A stretch of DNA of 64,000 nucleotides from Hermatobates lingyangjiaoensis (GCA_026182355.1 JAPFBL010000068.1:3985001-4049000); one strand, 5' to 3'. Shown: positions 24,501-41,184, counted from the first letter of the stretch. Notes: generated by a model not told the origin, from the sequence alone. Made by a program: numbers and translations.

Positions 24501-27500
24501 ATATATTGGAAAGTATAGTAGTTTTAATGGTCATTTAAAAAGATATATCTGTTTTATAATTGAACAATATAAACTGTGAATAACTTGAGTCACCACTCTA
24601 TTATTTAAAATAAAGTAGCTGCTATTTCTTGCCAACTAGCTAGTAATGTTGATCACTCATAATTTCAATGAAATCAATTAAGAAATTAATTTATTTTAAT
24701 TATAATTTAATTAAATTTAAAATGCAAATAATATGTTAGATAAAGTTAGCGATAGGAGTTATAAACTTAATTGTAAATTGACATACCAATCTTTCAACAC
24801 AATCACTTTGATTGTGACCAAAGTTTTATCTTAAAAATAGCCACTGCAACGACCATACGATGCATGCGTCACAAATTGGTCCAGCTTGTAAGTAACCGTC
24901 GTAATGTGTATCGTGTAAGGTGTGTTTATTTAATGAATAGATAATCAGATAATGTGCTTCTACCCAGTAAATATCGCTTTTATTATTATTAAATAATGAC
25001 AGTAAATGAGATTCTTATTTGTTAATTTAGTCAAATTCCCTTCAAATTGTTATTTTTCGTAATTAATATGTTGTATAATTATTAAGTATGTATATCTGTA
25101 TTTATGATGATTACAGTATAATTTTTGTTAAGTGTCAAGTAAATTAATAATGAACTAATTGAAAACCTTACCAAGGTCTTGGAAGATGAAGTATAAGATC
25201 ATGCTGACTAATGGTACCCAGTTGGCTTTGGAGACAATGGTGGGGTATCGTCCTTGGATAAAGAAATAAACAGTCAGACAGCTCTGGAAAATAAAATAAA
25301 GCAGTTGTTATATGGTGCCAAATGGTAAGCCAAGAAATGGTTAGCAAGTCGTTAAAATTTTGCAGAGTTACAGAGGTGTGGAGAGGTAGGGCCTGGAGAC
25401 ATTTGAACAGGCTTCTTATGATTGATATTTAGAAATGTGGACATATAAGGACGACGTGTATAAGGACATATATAGTACTCAAAACGTTTTGTTGATTATG
25501 AAGACAATGGCTACGTTTGGATGAGGACAAATTTCCACTCAGGTGTAATAAATGTGATTCCTGCATATCACAGTTCATATTTATACATGCTAATATATAT
25601 GTTCATACAATGCGCTTACGACCGAGCTATTGATAATTGTTGTCATATTAGGACGCAAGCCCAACAACCGAATATCTGATTCTCAACTCTAACCCTATCA
25701 CTAGAATCGCTCCTTTTCTTTATGGTTCTATACATAGAGGAGTTTTTATTATTACAGTTTTGTTTAATCGCTTTATTTTAAATTTATTTCTTTATAATCG
25801 TCTTTTATATAATTTTCTTTGAATTTTAGTATAAATTTTTACTATTTGTTTTTTAAAAACCTTCATCTTTGGAAAGATAAAAAGAAATGAGTACAAAACA
25901 GACAGCTAATTAAAACTTGAAATTGAGAAACACAAAGAAGGAGATAAAGACCTTACACCGAGTTGAGAAGAAATGAAGAATGCAGTAGGATGAGAAACAA
26001 GGTACACAGGCCGTTACAGGGTCTCTCTGAAACAGACCCTGTATTTGACTGTAAACTCTTCGCGTTGCTAAATAATCTACCACACAGAATAGAGTATTGT
26101 TGACATTCTGTGTTCTTTCCTTTATGTCATTATATATATAGTACAATATAAAACAGTCCGTCGCACCAATTCTAGTCTACTCAGTGCTATCGATGCCAAC
26201 TGCCATGCCCTCTCCGTTAATGATTGCTGTAGGTCGCATTTCTGTGAAAATAATTTTCACTTTAATTTTCTTAATTATTTTTGAAAGCAAAATTATTTTA
26301 TTAATTTAATTATAATAATATCTAATGTATTATTATTTTTGTTAGGATTATTTTGTATATATTTTGTTGTCACTATTTTGCTATCAGTGAAATGCAGTAA
26401 TTTTCAAGGAGATATAGTTCAAAATGTTGACAAATTTAGACGTTTTGATGTACACTAAATGTATTGTTGATAACTTTTAGATAGTGTCTGAATGTCTGAG
26501 ATGTGTTTGTGTGTGTGTCTCAAATCTGCACTTATGATATTATCAAATTAAATACCACAATAAATGGTCAATATCATTAGCCATGTCACTCTTGCTTTGC
26601 TAATAGATAACACATCAGATTACCTCGTCATTCTTTTTAATTCCGTTTAATGGTTTTATATATATTTCAAAGCGTTTTCTAATTTTACGTATTAGCTGTC
26701 ATTTTTTGTTTTAAAAGTTACAGGAAATGATTACACATTATCTAATCTACAAAATAAAAATTCCCACATGAAAATTATATATTTAGATGAATTATTCATC
26801 AATGGATTTAGTAATGGTATTGTTTTTAGCAACGTACTGTGTATACAGTATATACTCTAAATATTACATTATCCCTTTATATTTCTTTATTGTTTCCACT
26901 TCTTTCATTTACTCTTATATTTTTTCTTTTTCTTCTCTCTTTTTCATTTTAACTGTCTATTCAGTAGCACTTCTGTTTACAGATCACTTTTTAAGTACGC
27001 CTATATTCTCATTCTTTTTTTTTTGATGGCTCTTTGACTGAAACTTTAAGATTGTAGGTCTATTTTTTATTACAAGTAAATGTCAAGTTAAGAACTTCTG
27101 CTTTTTAATCTGAAGTGATTTTTAAATAATTTTAAAGTGATATATATATATATATTTAACATACGTCAATCATCTACTATACTATGCGTAGCTTTTGTAG
27201 AAAAGAGTTTTTGTATCTAAAATCTAGGTATTAAATTGATGACTTTTTCAACACAAAATATAAATTTTGAAATTAGTCGAATAGATAAATAAAATATTTT
27301 AGCCATATAAATTCTTAAGGTAACATTAAATAAATTAATCTCGTTGTGTAATTTTAGTTTGGTGAGTAGATGAGTGGTATTTTAATATATTCCTTGTTGT
27401 ATTAGACCTTTTAGTTTCTTCTCTTCTTACAAAGGTATTTGAGAAAGCCGCAAAGCCAGAAGAGTGCTTTATCTTTATTTCTAATTAAAACTCCTCTGCC

Positions 27501-30500
27501 ACCTAGTAAATCATTCTTTCGCACTTACTCTCTCAGCTTTAAATCGCTTTATCTCACGCACTCAAAGATTTCTCATGAGCCCTCTGTTTCACTGGGTGGA
27601 TTCGAATGTGTGATTAATGAATCTTCTGGCTTCAGTAGGGCTGGTTAATTGAGTCATTATATAGAGAGGGAATTATTATTTGTTTAACACTGCCTGCATA
27701 AAACCCTAAGGGTTTTAAAATCAGTTAATTAATTAGAAAACTAATTAGCATGTTTAAACACTTAGCCACTCTCCCCCACTGTAATATAAGAATTGAATGC
27801 ATTTTGTTTCAAATTATATTTCATACATCCCTTATTGAGAAGGTTTCTAAATGGAATGAATTTCTCTGGTTAGGAAGTTTTATTATATCGATTAAACGGT
27901 GGCCAGTGGATTTTATTTACTTTTGACTATTCCATCGGAGGTTTAATCTAAATTACTATTTATAAAATTATGTTAATTACTTTGCGACCTTAACAACGCA
28001 CACCTCCACAAGTGTATATATATTGGTTGTAGGTTTAATTTGGTCCAATTTGTCGTCTATTAATCAAGATCAATATAACAATATAAGGAAGGTTGTTGGA
28101 AACACTAAGTAAATATAATATCTTATGTTATAATTTCTACTTATAATAGTATAATAAGTAAATATAACATAATAAACACTTAACAACCAACTGATGTTCT
28201 ATCTTATTTACATTTTAACCAACATGTATCATTTGTATACATCTGGCTTTAATTATTTTATCATAAGAAAACGTGAAATCAATTATCAATCTGCCATGTT
28301 GTTAAAATTATTAAACTGAGACACTGCATCTCATCTGAATCTCCGCGACCTCTCCTGTCATATAAGGCGTACCTAAAGTCGACTTTAGATTTCAAGTTCT
28401 TTCATAACCTTCATAAATGTATATAGAGAAGTATTTCTCATTTCTGTAGTTGTAGGTATGATTTAAAAACACGAGTTGACTCAAAAAGTGATTTTCCCAT
28501 CATGCCCCTAAACAACCAAATATATCATTTAAAAAAAAAACAACACATTTTTGTGTTGTCAACTGTGGCTTAACTACATTTAGATTAACGTCAATCCACA
28601 CGCACACACAGATCATCGGAAAAACATCAAAAATAGGTCTTTGGGGACCTAAAAATTTGTAAATCTGAGATCGAAGATAGCAATGTAATAACTTAAAAGA
28701 TAGATATATAATGTATGTTATAAAGATAGATGAATAATAAACTGTAATCTATCAGAACACATGTTGAAATATTAAATATTTAACATTTTGTAAAGGCAGG
28801 TAAGGTCAAAATCGGTAGGATAGGAAAAAATATACGAGGTAAGTAAAATTTAGGGTTAACTTGGTTGAAAGAAAGTTTTCTTAAATTTGCATTATTCTAA
28901 ATAAGTATACAAAAATAGCAAGTTTTTTTCATTTATTAGTTACACGACTCATTGAATAGTACAAACAGCTTTGTATCCCTTATTTCAATTGTGGTATCTG
29001 GAAATTGTTTTCACTGGGAATTTAATTTTCTTCCAAGCTGGGCATTTCTTCCTATTAAGTGTTCCTCTGGGAGCAGACAATCTGTTTGCTTTCCCTTGCT
29101 CACTTCGTTTTCAAATCCCCGCCTTTACTCCATGAACATTTCCCTCAACTTACAGTTCTACCCTCTTTTTAGCTGCATTTGGATCCTTTAACTAATAAGG
29201 GAAATTGTTTACTACTATATCTTAATCACTTTGGTACTAAGTAAATAACAACATCAAAATAATATGTAATACAAACATTTTCCAGCATTTCATAACATTT
29301 TTAATTGTTTAGATATAATTATGAAGATTTGATTAAGATATAGTTAAACCTATATTTATAAATATACATCCTTTAAATGAGTAAATGATAACGCAGAGAA
29401 AACTAATTTAAACTTGAAACTTAGTAATACAAAACAGATAAACACTCACGATTTTATTTAAATAATTCAAGCAAACTACCGAATTTCTCATCTTTAGTAA
29501 AAATGAAAATTACTTAAGAATTAAAGACGCACAAGTATTATTATGGAATCATTTTTTCTGAAGACATTTATTTATCAATCTCTGCTCTTCTTCTTCTTTA
29601 TTTCTCCTTTAGACAGTGTTTAACTGGAAAATTGAAGCATTGGGAAGGATCAGTTTTTGTTCCTTATGATTAATTTTAATCTAAATCTCTCATACTAAAT
29701 AAACTTTTAATTTTGCATTTGCTATTGTCTTACTAGAAGCATTTTAGGGGCTTAAAATTTTATAATAGTGTTATTACAATGGAACTATTAAGTTCTATCA
29801 TAGTGCCATGAAAAGTTTTACACAGAAAGATATGATAGTGGACAAGTTGGAAAATGAGTGGCCAACAAACCTGCTACAGCCTAGAGCCTTCTTAATAAAC
29901 ACACCCGAGATTCCTCAAGGATGCGATCAATGTAATAATGAAGGTGACAGTAGAAAAATGGGGTGTACTGCTGTAGTTCATAAAACTTATTCCACCTAAA
30001 CTTAAATTTGTGAAAAAATAATAATTTCTGAAAAGAATGATAAGAAAGAACATTGAGAATGTCTACCCGGGCATTGTTCTCTTAACTGCCACTTCTTGGA
30101 CTCCCCAAACTGTAATTAACAACATCGAGAAGTGAGTAGTGAGAAGTGAAAGAATTAACTTAGAGGAGTGAGCTTCTCTAAGAATAAATATGAACTTAAT
30201 TAAATAACTTACAATCTAGTGTTGAAGTTAGAAATGACAAAGTGCGTGGCAATAGGTCAGATATAACCACAGAGTGCGCGTGTCCAGGAGACTCAAACCT
30301 TCAGTTTAATAATAATGATAATTGTATACAAAATTATAGGATAATAATAAGAATATTTCTACAATATAATGAGAATATAATGTAATTTGTAATAAAAACA
30401 ATATATAAAATAAAAATTTCTAATATTTATTTGATGTTGGGGCATAATTCTATGTAATAGAAAAGATTAGTCTCTCCGCAAATTAAGTAAACCCAATAAT

Positions 30501-33500
30501 AAACTTATATTCATATTGGACTTGAATTCACCTTCGAGTTGTTTTTTTTGTCAATCAAGTTTTTATAAAAAGTTCTATTCTAATTTTTTCCCAATACGAG
30601 TTTAAAAACCTATATTGATTTCAAAGTTTTATGGATTAAACTTTGGAAACTTGAATATATAGATGAAAAGAAATGTAAAGCAATACTGAAAAAAGAGTAA
30701 ACCAAGCTAGTGAAACGATAAGGTGTATATCGGTAATTGTAATAAATACCGGCGTATTTGATATTCCCGCATGTTAGGACAACGTTAAAGGTTTAAGCAT
30801 ACTGATTATGCTCAGTAATTCGCTCCAGTAAAAGGGATGACGTATCTATGAAGTCTTTATGCGTTTCCGATCTGTTTAATCAATAACGAAATCCTGGGAC
30901 TGAAATGTTTAACACCTTAAAGTTAACTGGATTTTAGATAGTTGCAAAAGACGAATGTTCCCTTCTTAATAGTGTAGCCCAGACAATTTATATTCTATTC
31001 ATAACCCCTTATTTGTGCCGAGCTCGATTTTGCATTAATCAACCCCAAATATCCAAACAAAGGCAATATTATCCATGATTTCAATGTTCAGTATGATTTC
31101 AAGATTCTAGAAACTATGGCTTGGTTAAGTAATTATATTTTATTTACCTTCTTATAAGACAAGTTGCAATGTGAATTTAATAAAATGTTCTTTAATTCGA
31201 ACCCATTTGTAGAATTCTTTTTATTGAAGTTGTCTTGGGTGCTTTATGTGGTTTAGAAAATTGACATTCAACTATAAAGGTCAGCTGTTTTTCATTCATA
31301 ATTAAAGCTCAATTGATGTACTTTGATGAGTTTTATAACTCTCTTCAAAAATCTTCCTTATGTAGTTTTGCTTTTCTTAATTTTTAATTATGGCTCCACA
31401 AAAGCATGTTACAATAGCAAGAAACATAATACAGTATATATAGATAGCATGTTTAATTTATCGAGCATGCTAAATAAATGGATTTAAAAAAATAGCAAGC
31501 AATTTTACTATTTTAGCACTGTTACTGGTTGAAAAACAACCTCTAAAGTAAGTGACTCATAATTATAAGTCTTTATATTTGTCTTTATGCAATTTGGCTC
31601 ACAGAAGTTTGTCTATGAATATTGTTGATTAACATACAGAACACTATTTCAAAAGAGGAAAAAACTACAAACAAATGATAGCGTTTTTTATTATTATTAT
31701 TATAACCAACAAATATTGTTAGTATTAAGTACACTTGCATTTCTGAGATGATTGTCAAATGTAACCAGTGAATAATGCCTGCTTTGCAATTTGAGGGTTT
31801 TTTTGCGGAAATGTTAATTGAATGTGTATTTAGAGATTTTTTAGAGGTATTTGTTTAGAAATATGAAGTCTGAATCATTCAATCAATTTGCATACTTTTT
31901 AACTCTTATAACCTTCACAAAGTTATACATAGACACGTTCTGCAATGTCATTAACATAGGGCTCTTTAAGATGTAATTAACATTACATCTTTTGCTTACT
32001 GAGTTTAGTTTGTCAGCTGCGTACATACAAAGAATAGAATCCGTTAAAACTATGGAAAAGGTGTCTAAAATGCATATAATTATGAAAAAAAATTGTGAAT
32101 TTAACTATTACGCATTAGACACTTATAATACATAAATTTGCAGCTATGTAAAATTATACATAGTAACTACTGTATAATGTAGTTATATTATGCAGTAGTA
32201 AAAAAAACTTGTTCCCAAGTTTTTGAAGAAACTTGGGAAATGTGGTCTCAGATATAAGTGATCATGTCCGTTTATCCCTTAAAACTCTGGGAGGAGTTTG
32301 ATTCCCAACAAATAAATCAACGGACAGATAAAGAAAATCTTTATATTTATTATCTTAATATATTTATTATATTATACTAAAAGATAAGAAAATACATGTT
32401 TCTAATCTAGTGAAGTTTTTTCTCTTAAAACGAACATGTAGTGTAGTTGGATATGGAGATGTTGAATAACGTTAGATTTAATTTTATTTTCCATTATAAC
32501 TAGAAGTGAAGTGATTTTGGCACAAAGGCTCTAAAATGTCTTTTGAGGGAATCATTTTCCCAAAGAAGCTTCAGTTTCTCTTAATTACAGCAGTTTAAGA
32601 CATTCGCAGCTGAATATTATAGTCATCGCTTTAGGGAGAAAAGTCAAAGGAAAACAGCTTTCAGCTTTATCAATCTTACATTATTTTTCAAATCCTAGTT
32701 TTTTTTCTTTTGGTTTTTAAATAGTCTTCTGATATAGATATAAGATTAAATTATGGTGATGTAATAATTTATTATTACTATCATCAGGGGAAAGAAAGAA
32801 AATACGTTTACCAACGAAAAATACATCTACAGCGTACGAGTATATGATAAAAAAAAAGAAATTTCAAAAATATATTTAAAAACAAAAGAAAAAGGTAAAA
32901 AATGACATAGAATGAAATAAATATTAGAAGATTATAAGGAATAATTCATTCTTTTAAAAAATTCCACACACACCTTAATAAATCTCTAAGTTAGAGGTAT
33001 AATATATTTGTCATCAACAAGTGCCTATATTGCCTGAGGGGGCATTTCGCTCCGAAAACCTTCCAATTTTTCATTTAATGTAAAGCCTTTCCGGGAGTAA
33101 ATCTGCTGACCCCGTACTGTTTAAACAATTTTTAAATATTTGTTTCTTAGAAATCAAGATGGTCCGTTTTAAATCTAGACAGAAGTCTAACCTTTACAGA
33201 ACCGTTGTCAGTTGGAACCTAAATGTCTCCGAAAGGATCTCAAGAATTATTGTGACAATTTTTGTAGGTACTTTTAAAATTTTTAATTTGGATTTGAATA
33301 TTTGTAATAGAGTATTAAAAAAATAATGTTATTGCTCTAATATCAGCAAAAAAAGCTTGTATAAAATTAGCAGTTTTTCTTGTACTGTTTTATAAATTGA
33401 TTTATCCGTATAACATTTCAATTTAGTATAGAAAATAAATAAAAAAATTGCTTTTATGGAAGTTAAAGTAGATAGAGCTTGTTTATTCTCCTTGTTAGAG

Positions 33501-36500
33501 ATAATAATTATACTGTACAAATCATGTTAATTCCACGACTTATCTCTCTTTCCCTTGAAACCTCAGAAATCTACAAATTTTGTAAATATTCGCAATCAAC
33601 TATCAGTTATTGAGTATATTTCCTGATAAGCTTTGGCTATTCTACTTTTGTCAGTTCACCTAACCTTTGAAATCTCATGTCTCAAATAACTTGATCTTCA
33701 GGAATTCATCCCTCATTTTGACACTTTTTTCGATCACTTAACACTTCGTACTCACTGCATGAGTGTTACTGATAAATACATGTGCTATAGTTAGTTACCC
33801 ATTAAGCTCTATACGGTTGCTCTATATACATCACAGTCAATATACTATTGTCAGTATTATTAACATTGTAGATTATGTCTAGACCTAAATCTGTAAAGGT
33901 TATAATTGGTTTAAGAAATCCACTTTTATAGAAAAATACACACATTAAAATTATAAACTATGAAAATACTTGCTGGATTACAAATTTTGCTCTTTGCAAT
34001 TTTTTTCATAACTTTTTTTACTCTAGAGCGTTAATTAAACCCAAACTCAAAAAAAAATTGGAAAAGTGAAAAATGACTTTGCCATTTGTTTAAATTTTAC
34101 ATTTTTGTCAGTGTTTATACAATGTTACACTTGTAATGTTACACATTACACTTGATAATGTGTCAAGTTGTGAAATAAATATGTTCCAGCAAGTAAATAC
34201 AAGTACACTTGATTTCGTCATTGGTTTTGATATACTAAATAAAGACACATTTAGGGTTGAAAATAGTGCGGGAGAAGTGAACAACTGAAGATTCCGATTA
34301 TAAGCTGAAAAGTAACTCTTGATATGTTTGCCACTACACAAACAATGAAGATGACCCAGAATAGAGCTGGGTTATGTTGTCAAGCGGAAGAGATAACCTC
34401 CACCAAAGCTAATGATGCTCTGTTGTGATTGGCCATCGCCTTATTTTAGCGGTTCACCACATTCGTAATCAGATTTTAGCTGATATCAAATATTTTAAAT
34501 ATGATATTCAAGATATCATCCCTCAAATAAACTCAAAGATAAAAAAAAATCATTACTTTTAAAGCTGCTCTGGGCCTGAAATATTAGACAAGTTATTGAA
34601 TGTTTCAACGAAGTATTATTAAGCTAGTTCATTAGCACACCTGGAAAGAGAGAGCATTGGGAGTACTCCCCAAATGACATGTTTTTTGGCCAGTATTTTT
34701 TCCATACTATTTTCTAAATCATATAAAAGTTAAAATATTTTGTAAGTGTTTTATACATAAAATTTAAATAAAAAAATTATATTCTTCTTGTTTATTTTTA
34801 GGAAAATTATTGAAACTTAAATTAAAAAAAAACAGGGCTTATTAGAACTGTGGATATTGATTGAATTAGAAAGGACGGCAAACATGATATCACCTTGGAT
34901 GGCAAAGGCTCTGCGGTGTGCCATTGAAATGAAGGCAAAACTTGCAAGAGCCTTGCAAGAAAAATTAAGTTTTTATCTAACATTTCAATTTACACTGTAA
35001 CGTTTGTTTTTATATTTTCAATCTACGTTCTGCTTCCTCACTGAATGTATGTTAGAAACATTGGTATGTAAAGTGTTTGAGAAATTATAGCATGCATAAT
35101 GATTTTCATTAAAATTGTAATAAAATTTGTTCATTAAAATAATATAATTGTATAATTTTTTTATTTTTCTTGTCATTCTGCATATAAAATGTATTTTTTT
35201 CTGAAGGTCAATTATCTAAACAAGAAGTGCACTCTACTGACTAACATATGATCTCCCTACCAAGCTCTCTTCATAACAACATATACTGTTCCCTGCTCCG
35301 TGCATTAGAGCATACCCACTTCAATATAACTATTGTATAAAACAAGAAGAAATACATTTTTCATTAATTAATTTGAAGGATTTTATATTGCATAACTTAA
35401 AGAATAAAAGTTAAGTTCCGCACATAAACTATTATAATTAGTAATGTCTTTCAGCTATTCAATATAATAGCAAACCACACAAAATTTAAATTTACCGTTA
35501 TTTAGAAAAATGCATATGATCTCTATAAGCAAACTACAATAAATAATGTCAACGAGTTAAGTGCTGAAGATTGCCTTGCTTAAGATGTCATTGTAGATGC
35601 TTATAAAAATACGAGTAATGTATGCATAGTAGCCAATAACAAATTTAACTCTTAGTAAATTCTTAAGTAAACTGTGGACAGCTATAGGACTTGCTGAAAT
35701 ATATTTTTTCTTTTAAAACCAGAGTAACATATTACAAAGTTAATATGTTACTCTGTTATGTTACTTGTTATTTTATGTTACGATTTGTAATGTTAGAAAT
35801 TGTAACATAAAATATACGATTGAAAACTTTAATGTTTATACTGTTTTCATGAAGCATATACAAATATTTATGATTTAGAGATTTTGAATAGCTAACATGA
35901 AATGATTCCAACAGTTAATGATTATGATTTTAGAAATTCAATTCAAAGTAAATTATGTACAAAACTGACAGAACTTCATGTACTAATTGGCTACATTGGA
36001 AAGACTATATTTGTAGTTTAAAAATACTAGATCAATTCACATGATATATTTCAGCATAATTTTTACTTATGTTGAAATTCATTCTTGATTTGATGCATAT
36101 CAGAATGATATTAATGGATAGAATTTCCATTACTGAGAGCTATCTTTTCTGATATCTGCGTTCAATATGGAAGCTTACTCATTTGGTAACTGCAGTATTG
36201 ATAACATGTATTATTCTTATCAAATAATTAGCATAGTATTTTTCTTTAATTTATTTTGTATTATTTCATATAGTGTAATTACGCACACAAATATTGAATT
36301 TTTACATAACGTGTAAGATACAATTATCTCTAAATATAGATTTTGGTAGAGCATAAACAGATATATATAATATTGTCATTTCCGTTCGAGCAGACTTTTG
36401 GAAAGTTCATTAAGATTGTAGAAGGATTTTCCCTTAATTTCCTTTTCCTTAGAAGCAAACAGCTTGTCATTTGGTTATATTTTCATATTAACTTTACGGA

Positions 36501-39500
36501 TTGAAAGCATTCATTATAGAATAGTTTTGGATACATTTTCCCTCACTCTTTGCAGTCGCTACGCTAAACTATCCAAGTTGCGTGATGATAAAATGATTGT
36601 GAATGCGTTGTTTGTGTTTCCGATGAACAATAATTTCACATGGGTTTCTAAATTAAATCTGCAATACGATAAAGGTTATTTAAGAATTTATTTTATTTTT
36701 TAATAATAATAATAATATTTAATAAATAAAAAAGTTTCATTTAGGATATTAAGTCAACTTTAATTATAATCTAAATCATTCTATGGTGGTTTTCGAAACT
36801 TAATTAATCAATCGTTTAGAAATGCTGTTATACATTTTTCAAAGCAATTTCAATATATTTTTGACGAATAATGGCAACTTGTTAATTATTTTTTGAATGA
36901 ATTTATCCTTTGTCAATGTTCAGTTCAATTCCAACAACTTTAAAATCTATTAAAGTTCGTTGTAGGTAATGACCGCTTTGTACCATCCATCTTTTCTGAT
37001 TTTAAAAATTATTCTACACATTCAACTTGAACTAATGCTATAGAATTTTTCTTTTTTTTAGTGATTAAGTATAAATGGCTTTGAAAAATATGATTACACA
37101 TGAAATTTTTATAAAATAAATGCATTTGCGTAATCGAAAGACAACAATAAATGTATAACAAATATATATATTTATTAGCAAATCTGATTTATAGAGCACG
37201 TTGCCGATGAGCAAACCTGGCCCCATTTTTACAAGCATTACTTGTAAAACTTCTACAAGTAATTAATTGTATTTAAAGAATTTACAGATGTCAAAACATT
37301 TAATAACAGGTAATTTTGATTTTAAAAACGAGAATTTAACTTGCAAATGAGGAAATTTGATTTGCAAACAGGTAAAATTGATTTACAATGGGGTGATAAA
37401 TAGTCATAAATAGTGCTTTTATAGTGAGCATTGATTTAAAAAAAAATAAATACTTTTATTGGCAAAAAAAATTATTAGAAAAAAAGGAATGGAGAAAATC
37501 GGAATAAAAGTTTTATTAAGAGAGATAGATAAATAAACAGACAGAGCGAGAAAGAGAGAATGATAGATAGAATGATAAAACAGTAATTGATAAAGCTGAA
37601 TTCTATAGGGGTTCACTATACGAATGTAATAAAGAATTGACTATGGGGTTTTGACGGGCATGTATTTCGAGAATTACAAAACGTTAGAACTAACATGTTT
37701 ATTTAACCAGGTCCGACAATGAGAGACCGTTACTAATCCCGGATTGCCTCCAATACCCCTTAATTAAAAATATCCTATCTTTAAAGATTAAAACAGATCA
37801 ATACAATTGTATTAAAATCATTGCAACTGATATATTTTCAGCCAATTATTTTTTGAAAAATTCAAACCTTTTAGTATATTTTCCATGATATTTGTAAAAA
37901 AATATGCTTTTTATTTATAGATTGTGGATTTTTTTTTTAGTTTTTATGTATGCAAATACTTTAGTAATCAAGTAGTAATTCTACAGCAAGAATCACAATT
38001 ATTTTCGACTCAAGTTTATATCATTTACGGAGTAACTTACATTGTAGTTTGTACAGGCACGGAACTTGAGGAATTGACTCCCACTAAACCATTCCCTTCT
38101 CCTTAATAGGGAACTATATGGGTTTTGTAGGTGTTGCCTTGGAATAATGATTTTTTCTAAATGTAATAAGAAGTTAACTTGTCAATAAAAAACACTTTTA
38201 AAGAATGTTATTTACGTTAAGAATTTATCTTGGTGTATAGTGTTATTTACAAGCTTTTGTGCAAATGTTATCATAAAATATACATAGATTAAACTAATAA
38301 ATAAATATAATTGCGTGCTAAACAACGTCAATATTCTGTTATAAGAGATGTACAAAGTAGCAGCTTATTTTTTCATATATGAGCTTAAATGATCACGTAT
38401 AAAAAAAGGATTTTGTCACAAATATCATCCAGTTTTCATTAATTAGACTAAAAAATCGCACACTATAAACATTGGTTATAATGATTAAAATTAGTCCAAG
38501 TATTAACGACAGGGACGGCTTTGTCTACCATATATGACCATTAGTACGGAGTGTTTTCCTTTTTCTTCTGAACTTCTTTATTAACCCTGCTTTCCTAGCC
38601 TTTCGTTCCCTTTATGGTGCTTTTCGCCCTTTAAAATATCTTTCTCGCCTTCCTTGTATTTGCTGCTTTATTTATTTGCTTCAGCGCTACTCTGACGAAA
38701 ACAAGTTGTTTTGCTTCAAGAATCATTGACTTATTTTTGAAGTTGTGATTTTGGTTTAGGCGTTAAACATAAAAATAAATATCGTGAATGACTTCTAATA
38801 TTGTACAAGAAATTAATAAAAAAAATGTATAAAAACTTTCTTATTTAAGTTATTTTACTGAATCTGTAGTTTATGTGTTATTTTAAAATGGTTTCCTCAA
38901 CGAACAAATAATGAAAAGTTGAAAACAAAGAATTAGAAGTTATTAATTAGCAGCAATGATTTAAAGTTTTACATTTTTTTTTAACAATTTCTACTAACTT
39001 ACCAATGAACAGTTTTAAAAGAAATAATTCCATATTCTAGCAAGAGACTTAATAATATTTCATACTTTTATAATAAATAATTTTGATATATATGACGAAA
39101 TAAAACTCTGCTAATGATAGGTTAGGTTTCTTAGGTTGAAGTGGCTGTCCCACTAGAGAACACACATAGGGCAAAATTAGCCATTTGTGTTTCATTCAAT
39201 TAACATTCTACACTGGAAGTTCTAAATTTTGCCTAACTCCACTGTTTTTAGAGTACGGACCTTTAACGAGAACGTGACATCGTACAGGCTCGGGGCCGAC
39301 TTTTTATGCCCTCTCAGAGGGATGAATAAACGCCCTTATTAAGTGCACCATTCGCGATATATTAGATAGGTCTCTTTCTCAATTACACTGAGGATGTCAG
39401 ATCGATTGTTCGTTTTAATGACGTTGTTGCGAGTAATTTTAATCCATATATATGTTGGAAAACCCATACTCTAAAATCATTATTAAATAAAATAGTCCAA

Positions 39501-40170
39501 CAGAACAACAAACAAGATAACATGAAACAAAGAACAAAGAGAGTAAAAGACAAAAGTATCCTTCGATATTTTAACAATAGTTATAGTTGAATTGTAACAA
39601 TAGTTACAATTTAGTTATTGGTTGAGCTATTGTTGTTTCTAGAGCAAGTTTGCAAGAGAAGTGTAACAAACAAAATAAATTAAGAGATTTCACGTTACAA
39701 ATTGATAAACCTTTGTAACAATTTTTAGATTGCATAGAATTTTAACAACTATTTATTAATAAGCACAAATAATTAAAACATTACCTTCTATTTATTACTA
39801 GCACAAAGTATGATCTTGAACCGTTCTAGATGATTTTATGTTAATACTATCCTAATTTATAAAATATTTATACATCTTAATTAATTATATTTTGTATATA
39901 TATATTGGTAAATATAGCTTAGTAATATATAAGTAATATATTGATACTATAACTAAACCTAAATAATACTGCTGCTGTAAAAATAGGAGGTCTAGAACGG
40001 TTAAATTGGGAGGGCAGGGAAGAGGAATAAGAATTCGTTTGCTTGTGCTGTAGGTAACCTGTCAGCTTTGAGAGGGGAATGAACTTAACCCTGTTCTCCT
40101 CTTCCTATCTCTCTGACAAGTTTAAAACAATAGAATGCCGTAAATCTAGAAGTTCTTGCAAAGATTAAAG

Positions 40171-40204
<34 letters not shown>

Positions 40205-40994
40205 CATATTCAATAATATATCGACCGTTTGATAGAATAGGCATGTTCTCTAATCGGGATTTGGTTCCCAACCAAACCCCGATTAGAGAACACACCTATA
40301 TATATAGATATATATATATATATATATATCTCATATCTATATATGATCAAACCGCAATATGAAATGGGGGAAAAAATACCAAGATATTACAACCGTAACA
40401 AGCGGTCTTCGACAGAGTCAAACCCCAACTTCAGAGTGAAAAAGAGTTGGGTTTTTTACCTAAGAAAAGATCTTAGTCTTTTTTTCCCATTTCATATTGC
40501 GGTTTGATCATTGATTGTTATTTCACGTGTTTATTGCGATATCTTGTTTTATATATACAAAGATTTCACATAAACACGCAAAATAACAATCAATGATCAA
40601 ACCACAATATGAAATGGGAAAACAAGACAAAGATCTTTGTTGGATGTTGGACTAAGATCTCAGTTGGGTTTTTGACTATGACAAAGACCGCATTCACGAT
40701 TTTAAGACTGAGAGATTCGATCCTACGAACTAACCTCCTGCTAACAAGGTTCAACTGGAAAAGGATTTGGCCAAGTGACATGTTAAATTAAAATCAATGA
40801 CTCATGCTTAGTCATTGCTATAAATAGATTAAAAGGATAGTATAGGTTAATATAAATAGAAGGTCAAAGGTCAATAATGAACAAGAAACAAGCGGTTAAA
40901 ATAAAAGAGTTGAAAGGTCAACGGTATAACTGGACTAATAGAGAATAAATAGATTAAGAATATTAAAGTAAATGAAGAATAAAAGATTATTAAT

Positions 40995-41031
<37 letters not shown>

Positions 41032-41184
41032 CAAACCAAAATACAAAATGAGAAAAAGGACTAAGATTTTTCAACCGTTACAAGGGACCTTTGTCAAAGT
41101 CAAATCTGAACTGATTTGCGAATTTTTCTCATTTCTTATTGTGATTTGACATTTACAGTTATTTCATGTGTTATTGTGAAATCT

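Larger units (their letters stand above)
14401..25171 (-). other. Intron 4 (10.8 kb)
   Basis: Non-coding, AT-rich. It holds PLE-like remnants at 16750-16935 and 21461-22221, (TA)n tracts at 16349-16410, 21527-21570, 22028-22048 and 22264-22292, a possible tRNA-derived SINE near 19240-19600 and a purine-rich block at 20300-20490. Nothing recognisable was seen in 14450-16340, 17000-19200, 19610-20290, 20600-21450 or 22400-25170 beyond ordinary AT-rich sequence. A slightly GC-richer segment at 23470-23770 has no recognisable function. Confidence 0.8.
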